DNA from: an uncultured Collinsella sp.
GTDB lineage: Bacteria; Actinomycetota; Coriobacteriia; Coriobacteriales; Coriobacteriaceae
Length of the DNA stretch: 64,000 nt
Reading direction: 5' to 3'
NCBI GenBank assembly: GCA_900540855.1
Contig: UQHK01000012.1
Span: forward strand, 1 to 64,000
Positions 60,251-64,000 of this stretch are shown in pieces. Position 1 is the first letter of the stretch. Each line of letters opens with the position of its first letter. The notes under the pieces are model-generated. The model saw only the letters and a list, made by a program, of their open reading frames with translations. It did not search any database and was not told the DNA's origin. Made by a program: the position numbers and the translations under genes.

Positions 60251-63200
60251 CTAAGCCTGAGCAGACTTCAGGAATTTCGCCTTTGCTTTCTGGTTACCAT
60301 TGAACACAGTATCAACAAGAGATTGACGTGCAGATTTGCTCATATGAGGATGCTCGACAATATATCCAGCAGACAAAACCGTAATCGCCACAATAAAAGG
60401 CCACGCAGCATGCTCCCGCGCAGTCTTAATGGATTTCTTTGCTACGTTGCAAAACTCCTTCTCGGAGTTCGACCGCAGATATAGCGCGAGCATAAATAGC
60501 GAGTAAAACTCGCTTTCGTCAATAATCTTGGAGAAACCCAGAACACTAAGAGGTCCACAGGCATTAGACGCTACCGTGTCCAGCTGCCCGATACAACCCG
60601 ACAGCGCTACCATAGATAATAACTTTCTAATTTTTGGCCTAGCCTCTTCCGGAGAATCTAGCTGGCTAACAACATCTTCGACCATTTCGTCATAGGATTC
60701 ATCAATCGATGCTAAAAGTAAATTGAGAGCAGCGCCAGTTGCGTAGTAGATTTGTTCTCTAACAGTCGCCTTAAGCGACTCCTTTAGTTTTACCTGCTGT
60801 CGATTAAGGCAACGTCCCGCAATAGCAACATATTTCAAAGCAATAATTGCCGACTGAAAGGCACTCCTCGTTTCAGGAACCTCATATTCATAAACGCCAG
60901 CATAACTAACCCTTTCAATGGCTTCACAATTTCTTTTCTCTATCTCATCAGTTACGCTGCGAATGGCACCCGCACCTTCTTGAGAGGGCGGAGCAATCTT
61001 AATGCCTTCCAACCCACTCAAACACTTATAGGTTTTTCCCTGATTAAAAATGACATCTGAACTATCCACGGCATCCGATGCCTTTTCGACTAGTTTCTGG
61101 GTTAGCCAGGGAATGAATCGAGTTCCCTCAAGCAAAACGAGTATCTCTTCATTTATGGAAAAATCTAGCTCATCCAAAAGACGCAGTACATAGGTTTCTC
61201 CCTTGTCCACGTCCTCGTCAAACTCAAGATCAATTGCCTGAGCAACAAAATAGGCATACAGACTTCTCGAGGCAAAAGAGTAGTTGAAGCCATTGTCTTC
61301 AACTAGGAGCACGCCAGACTGGACAGAAGCATCCATGATTATTTTTGGAGTTATAGGGATACCGTATTCACTCAGGTAGTTTTCAGCCACTTCAGAGAAT
61401 GTCATACTCGAGAAAACAGTCGTTCGATCAGAGTGAATTTTAAGAGCAAGTTTCTTCAAAACGGTAATAACCGCATCCGCCAATATATCAAGCATCTGAT
61501 TCTCGCCATCTGATATGACATTACATATCTTTCTTTTGACGTTTGAATTCATAATTGACGTAAACGGCAAGTCACCCTTGATAAAAGACGCACCGGAATC
61601 ATAAATGTAATAATCGATATATTGATTGATGAAGGGCGGAGTCATATCAAACAATTGAAAATGAGAGCCAACAGCTTTATCAACAATGGCAATAAGCTCA
61701 TCTACCTGTGCATCGGAAAGCCCAGTACCCTTACATCTCTTTTGAATTAACTCGTCTCTTTTATTTTTCGTCCAAGGACAGATAAGCAGATGTCGAAAAT
61801 CAACCTCGACCGTTTCGTCCAACTCAAACGTAAAACTATTATCAGTAATTAAAACAATATTGCCGGCAGTCTTGAGCATCGATTTAATGACATCGGATTT
61901 TTTAGCTTTTCTCTTCAGAGAATCAAAGTCATCGACGAGCAAAAGAACTTTTTCACGAGGAATTCGTCCAAACAGTTCAACAGCTTCCCGAGTATCACCA
62001 TACTGATCCTTGATAATGGATGACAGCGTTCGTGAAATGGAACCAGTTGAATAATCGGGAGTCAACAATAAAGGCGAATAGCCCATCGCCAACGACTCGC
62101 GGTATATGGCTTTAAGTAAAGAGCTCTTGCCCGCACGAATATCACTATGGATTTCAAGCGCTTTAGCATCAAGCAGGAACTCCATAAAAGAATGGATATC
62201 AGATATTAACTTTTGATCATTAATTCTTAGTTCACCATCTTTTGTGCCAGTTGCGATCTCTTCTTTCAAAGAAGGAAACACAAATGAGTCCTTAAATGAT
62301 TCACTTGAATTATCTTCAGTTTCAAAAAGCTCGTTCACAAAATCTGGGCGCGGTCTGAAGTACGTTTTTGATTTTATATAACGCCGATAAGAGTGGGCCT
62401 CATCGAGAAGCGTGTGAATTTGTGCAGAGGCTTCCCAGCCATAGACCCTTTCCGCAAATTCATAGCTGCCAAACTCTCCAAAGCGAATTAGTAGCATTTT
62501 ATAGGAGCTCTGGTCATCATCGCAAAGTGAATAAGTTCCTCCTCGCACGACGACACAGGACTCACCTGACAAACCACCTACGCAGCGGCTTTGTCCCATA
62601 TGCTCATGTCCCGTAAACGCAAAGTCAAAGCAGTTGGCAAGCATATTCTCCAGGCTAATACGCTCATTATCGCAGAACCACTCTGGGCCATGATGCGAAG
62701 CAAAAATATGAAGGCCTGAGTCCGGTGTGTTATCAAGTAGAGAGCGATTAGGGTTTCTCAATACATGAAATCCTTTATCATCACCGTCAAGAGTAGATAA
62801 GGGGGCACTATTAAAACCAGATACCGAGACTTTCGTCCCCTCAACCTCAAAAACAATTGGCCCTGGCTGACCAAAAACAAAACGGTTGTCATATTTGTTT
62901 GCAAATTCAAAAAATGACGTCATATTTTCGATATCCACACCGTACTGTGCACCAGCAAAGCACCCAACAGACTTACACGGGCCTTGCAAATCATGATTTC
63001 CCGGTAATATATAAACTTTCAATTGGTATTCAGGTTGGTTCAGTTGCTCAATCAGATAGTCAAAGAACATAGCCGCTGATTGAAATTCGCTTTCCTTGCC
63101 AGTTCGGGCAACATCACCAGTAACAAGCAGCAATACGGTTCCAGACTTAATACTCTTTTTAATAGTCACGAGGATATCGTCTACCCGTTTTTGATAATTG

Positions 63201-63274
63201 CCCTGAAGTTCTTTGAAATGAAAGTCCGTAAGCTGGACAATACAAAGCTGAGGATCAAAATCACGGCAATCCAC
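60251..63274 (-). CDS. Metallophosphoesterase-STAND NTPase fusion
   Basis: A 1007-residue protein. Residues 1-250 are a calcineurin-like metallophosphoesterase with all motifs: TDFHF (16-20), VTGDVA (51-56), PGNHD (91-95), SHHGPE (193-198), TGHEHMG (221-227). Residues 360-560 are a P-loop NTPase: Walker A-like HSDIRAGKSSLL (376-387, first Gly replaced by Ser), Walker B VLLLVDDFD (443-451). The rest is a helical repeat-like C-terminus of about 450 residues. This layout (effector, NTPase switch, sensor repeats) matches STAND/Avs-type defence proteins. The start is GTG (63272-63274) after GGAGGT. I know no named system with this N-terminal effector. Confidence 0.78.
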   Translation of the reverse strand: MDCRDFDPQLCIVQLTDFHFKELQGNYQKRVDDILVTIKKSIKSGTVLLLVTGDVARTGKESEFQSAAMFFDYLIEQLNQPEYQLKVYILPGNHDLQGPCKSVGCFAGAQYGVDIENMTSFFEFANKYDNRFVFGQPGPIVFEVEGTKVSVSGFNSAPLSTLDGDDKGFHVLRNPNRSLLDNTPDSGLHIFASHHGPEWFCDNERISLENMLANCFDFAFTGHEHMGQSRCVGGLSGESCVVVRGGTYSLCDDDQSSYKMLLIRFGEFGSYEFAERVYGWEASAQIHTLLDEAHSYRRYIKSKTYFRPRPDFVNELFETEDNSSESFKDSFVFPSLKEEIATGTKDGELRINDQKLISDIHSFMEFLLDAKALEIHSDIRAGKSSLLKAIYRESLAMGYSPLLLTPDYSTGSISRTLSSIIKDQYGDTREAVELFGRIPREKVLLLVDDFDSLKRKAKKSDVIKSMLKTAGNIVLITDNSFTFELDETVEVDFRHLLICPWTKNKRDELIQKRCKGTGLSDAQVDELIAIVDKAVGSHFQLFDMTPPFINQYIDYYIYDSGASFIKGDLPFTSIMNSNVKRKICNVISDGENQMLDILADAVITVLKKLALKIHSDRTTVFSSMTFSEVAENYLSEYGIPITPKIIMDASVQSGVLLVEDNGFNYSFASRSLYAYFVAQAIDLEFDEDVDKGETYVLRLLDELDFSINEEILVLLEGTRFIPWLTQKLVEKASDAVDSSDVIFNQGKTYKCLSGLEGIKIAPPSQEGAGAIRSVTDEIEKRNCEAIERVSYAGVYEYEVPETRSAFQSAIIALKYVAIAGRCLNRQQVKLKESLKATVREQIYYATGAALNLLLASIDESYDEMVEDVVSQLDSPEEARPKIRKLLSMVALSGCIGQLDTVASNACGPLSVLGFSKIIDESEFYSLFMLALYLRSNSEKEFCNVAKKSIKTAREHAAWPFIVAITVLSAGYIVEHPHMSKSARQSLVDTVFNGNQKAKAKFLKSAQA

Positions 63275-63332
63275 TGCGCGACCTCCGAAATACTACTCCG
63301 TCGAATATATTGATTCTACCTACACACGCCAC

Positions 63333-64000
63333 TCACTTACCAGGCATTAATGAAACAATTAAAGGGACGGCTCCATACAGGGCAATCGGAATAAAGGCGA
63401 AAACGATACCAAAGATAATCAAGCGACGACACAGCTTTTCGTCCCGCCCCGAAATAAGGGAAAACACCGCAAATACCATAATCAATAGTCCAAACAAAGT
63501 GCATGCAAGAAAAGCAAGCTCGAAAAACTTAAGTTTAGAATGCGCAGTTATGGACGCCATGGTAAACACCACAGAAAGTACTGCTGAGAATAGTCCGACG
63601 ATTTCGACATTACTTGACACACTTGCTTTGACATTGTCAATTTCCTTAGAAGCACGATCGGCAATCCTCTTATTCGACGATAAGAAGTCCGCACGCAATC
63701 GGGCAGTTTCAATATCTGCAAGAAGCTTTGGGTATTCGGAGGATGCTGGATGAAGCAAAGATACGGCCTTGTCAAAATCAATGTATGCTTTATTCATATC
63801 CCCCTTCAACGCATAAAGGCGAGCCCTTGTAACACGATATTTTGAATAAGATGGATCCAAACTGATTGCACGGTCGACAAGCTTGATCGCCTCATCAAGG
63901 TAAGCCGCATCTACCTCTACCCCGCTCTCCATAAGTGAGGCAACAATATAGGCATATACATGCAGGCACGATGGCCTATCCGGGAACCGAGAACAAAGAG
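63333..64000 (-). CDS. TPR and membrane-domain protein (cut by window end)
   Basis: The frame stays open past the edge, so the N-terminus is missing; 222 residues are visible. The visible part has two TPR-like helix pairs (YLDEAIKLVDRAISLDPSYS, then MNKAYIDFDKAVSLLHPASS) and three membrane segments near the C-terminus (about the last 95 residues), ending PLIVSLMPGK. It is 58 bases upstream of the metallophosphoesterase-STAND gene on the same strand, so likely co-transcribed. It could anchor or regulate that protein. Confidence 0.6.
   Translation of the reverse strand, partial: LCSRFPDRPSCLHVYAYIVASLMESGVEVDAAYLDEAIKLVDRAISLDPSYSKYRVTRARLYALKGDMNKAYIDFDKAVSLLHPASSEYPKLLADIETARLRADFLSSNKRIADRASKEIDNVKASVSSNVEIVGLFSAVLSVVFTMASITAHSKLKFFELAFLACTLFGLLIMVFAVFSLISGRDEKLCRRLIIFGIVFAFIPIALYGAVPLIVSLMPGK

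Noticed and set aside
1..64000. CRISPR array
   Set aside because: I saw no series of regularly spaced direct repeats; the only repeats are palindromes.

Overview
This window looks like chromosome from a high-GC Gram-positive actinobacterium of class Coriobacteriia, most likely Collinsella. That placement is inferred from gene order, protein style and codon usage and was not checked by search. Apart from the two ends and short gaps it is densely coded, and most genes lie on the minus strand.

Positions 1-740 are a worn junction. They hold the tail of an AT-rich gene, the 3' end of an IS3-type transposase gene and what looks like the last ~50 codons of a serine recombinase. From about 670 to 41,000 the window is housekeeping: DUF523, ftsH, a CobO-type adenosyltransferase (apparently with a CTG start), a MATE transporter, a SpoU methyltransferase, folA-thyA, and a DUF134/NifX fusion regulator. 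A long minus-strand run follows: asp23-fakA-recG-rsmD-coaD-(DivIVA-like)-DUF177-rpmF-plsX-acpP-rnc-smc-ftsY-ffh. Next come two tRNA-Asn genes, rpoD, and two translation/transcription blocks: rimP-nusA-infB-rbfA-nrnA-truB-ribF-dnaG and leuS, guaB. Several leaders carry RNA structures: a terminator hairpin just after the rimP promoter, a hairpin between rpmF and plsX, and a 29-bp stem before leuS.

Positions 42,204-53,299 hold an eight-gene minus-strand operon. It encodes a Gram-positive type of Pel-like exopolysaccharide machine: PelD-like receptor with an epimerase-like N-terminus, PelE-like, PelA-like deacetylase, PelF glycosyltransferase and PelG transporter. It continues into a CotH-like lipoprotein, a VTC-type protein and a DUF4956 membrane protein. 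The PelD-like protein keeps an RxxD site next to a ruined GGDEF motif, which suggests control by cyclic-di-GMP.

Positions 53,427-64,000 are visibly more AT-rich and read as a defence/conflict island. In order they hold: a toxin-antitoxin-chaperone set (MqsR-like, MqsA-like, SecB-like) behind a palindromic operator; a gene-free stretch of repeats; two tiny basic-protein genes divergent from an ietA-ietS pair (AAA ATPase plus subtilase); and, converging on ietS, a minus-strand run of a TPR/membrane protein (cut by the window edge), a metallophosphoesterase-STAND NTPase fusion and a PP2C phosphatase. This last three-gene arrangement is the best candidate in the window for an undescribed system.
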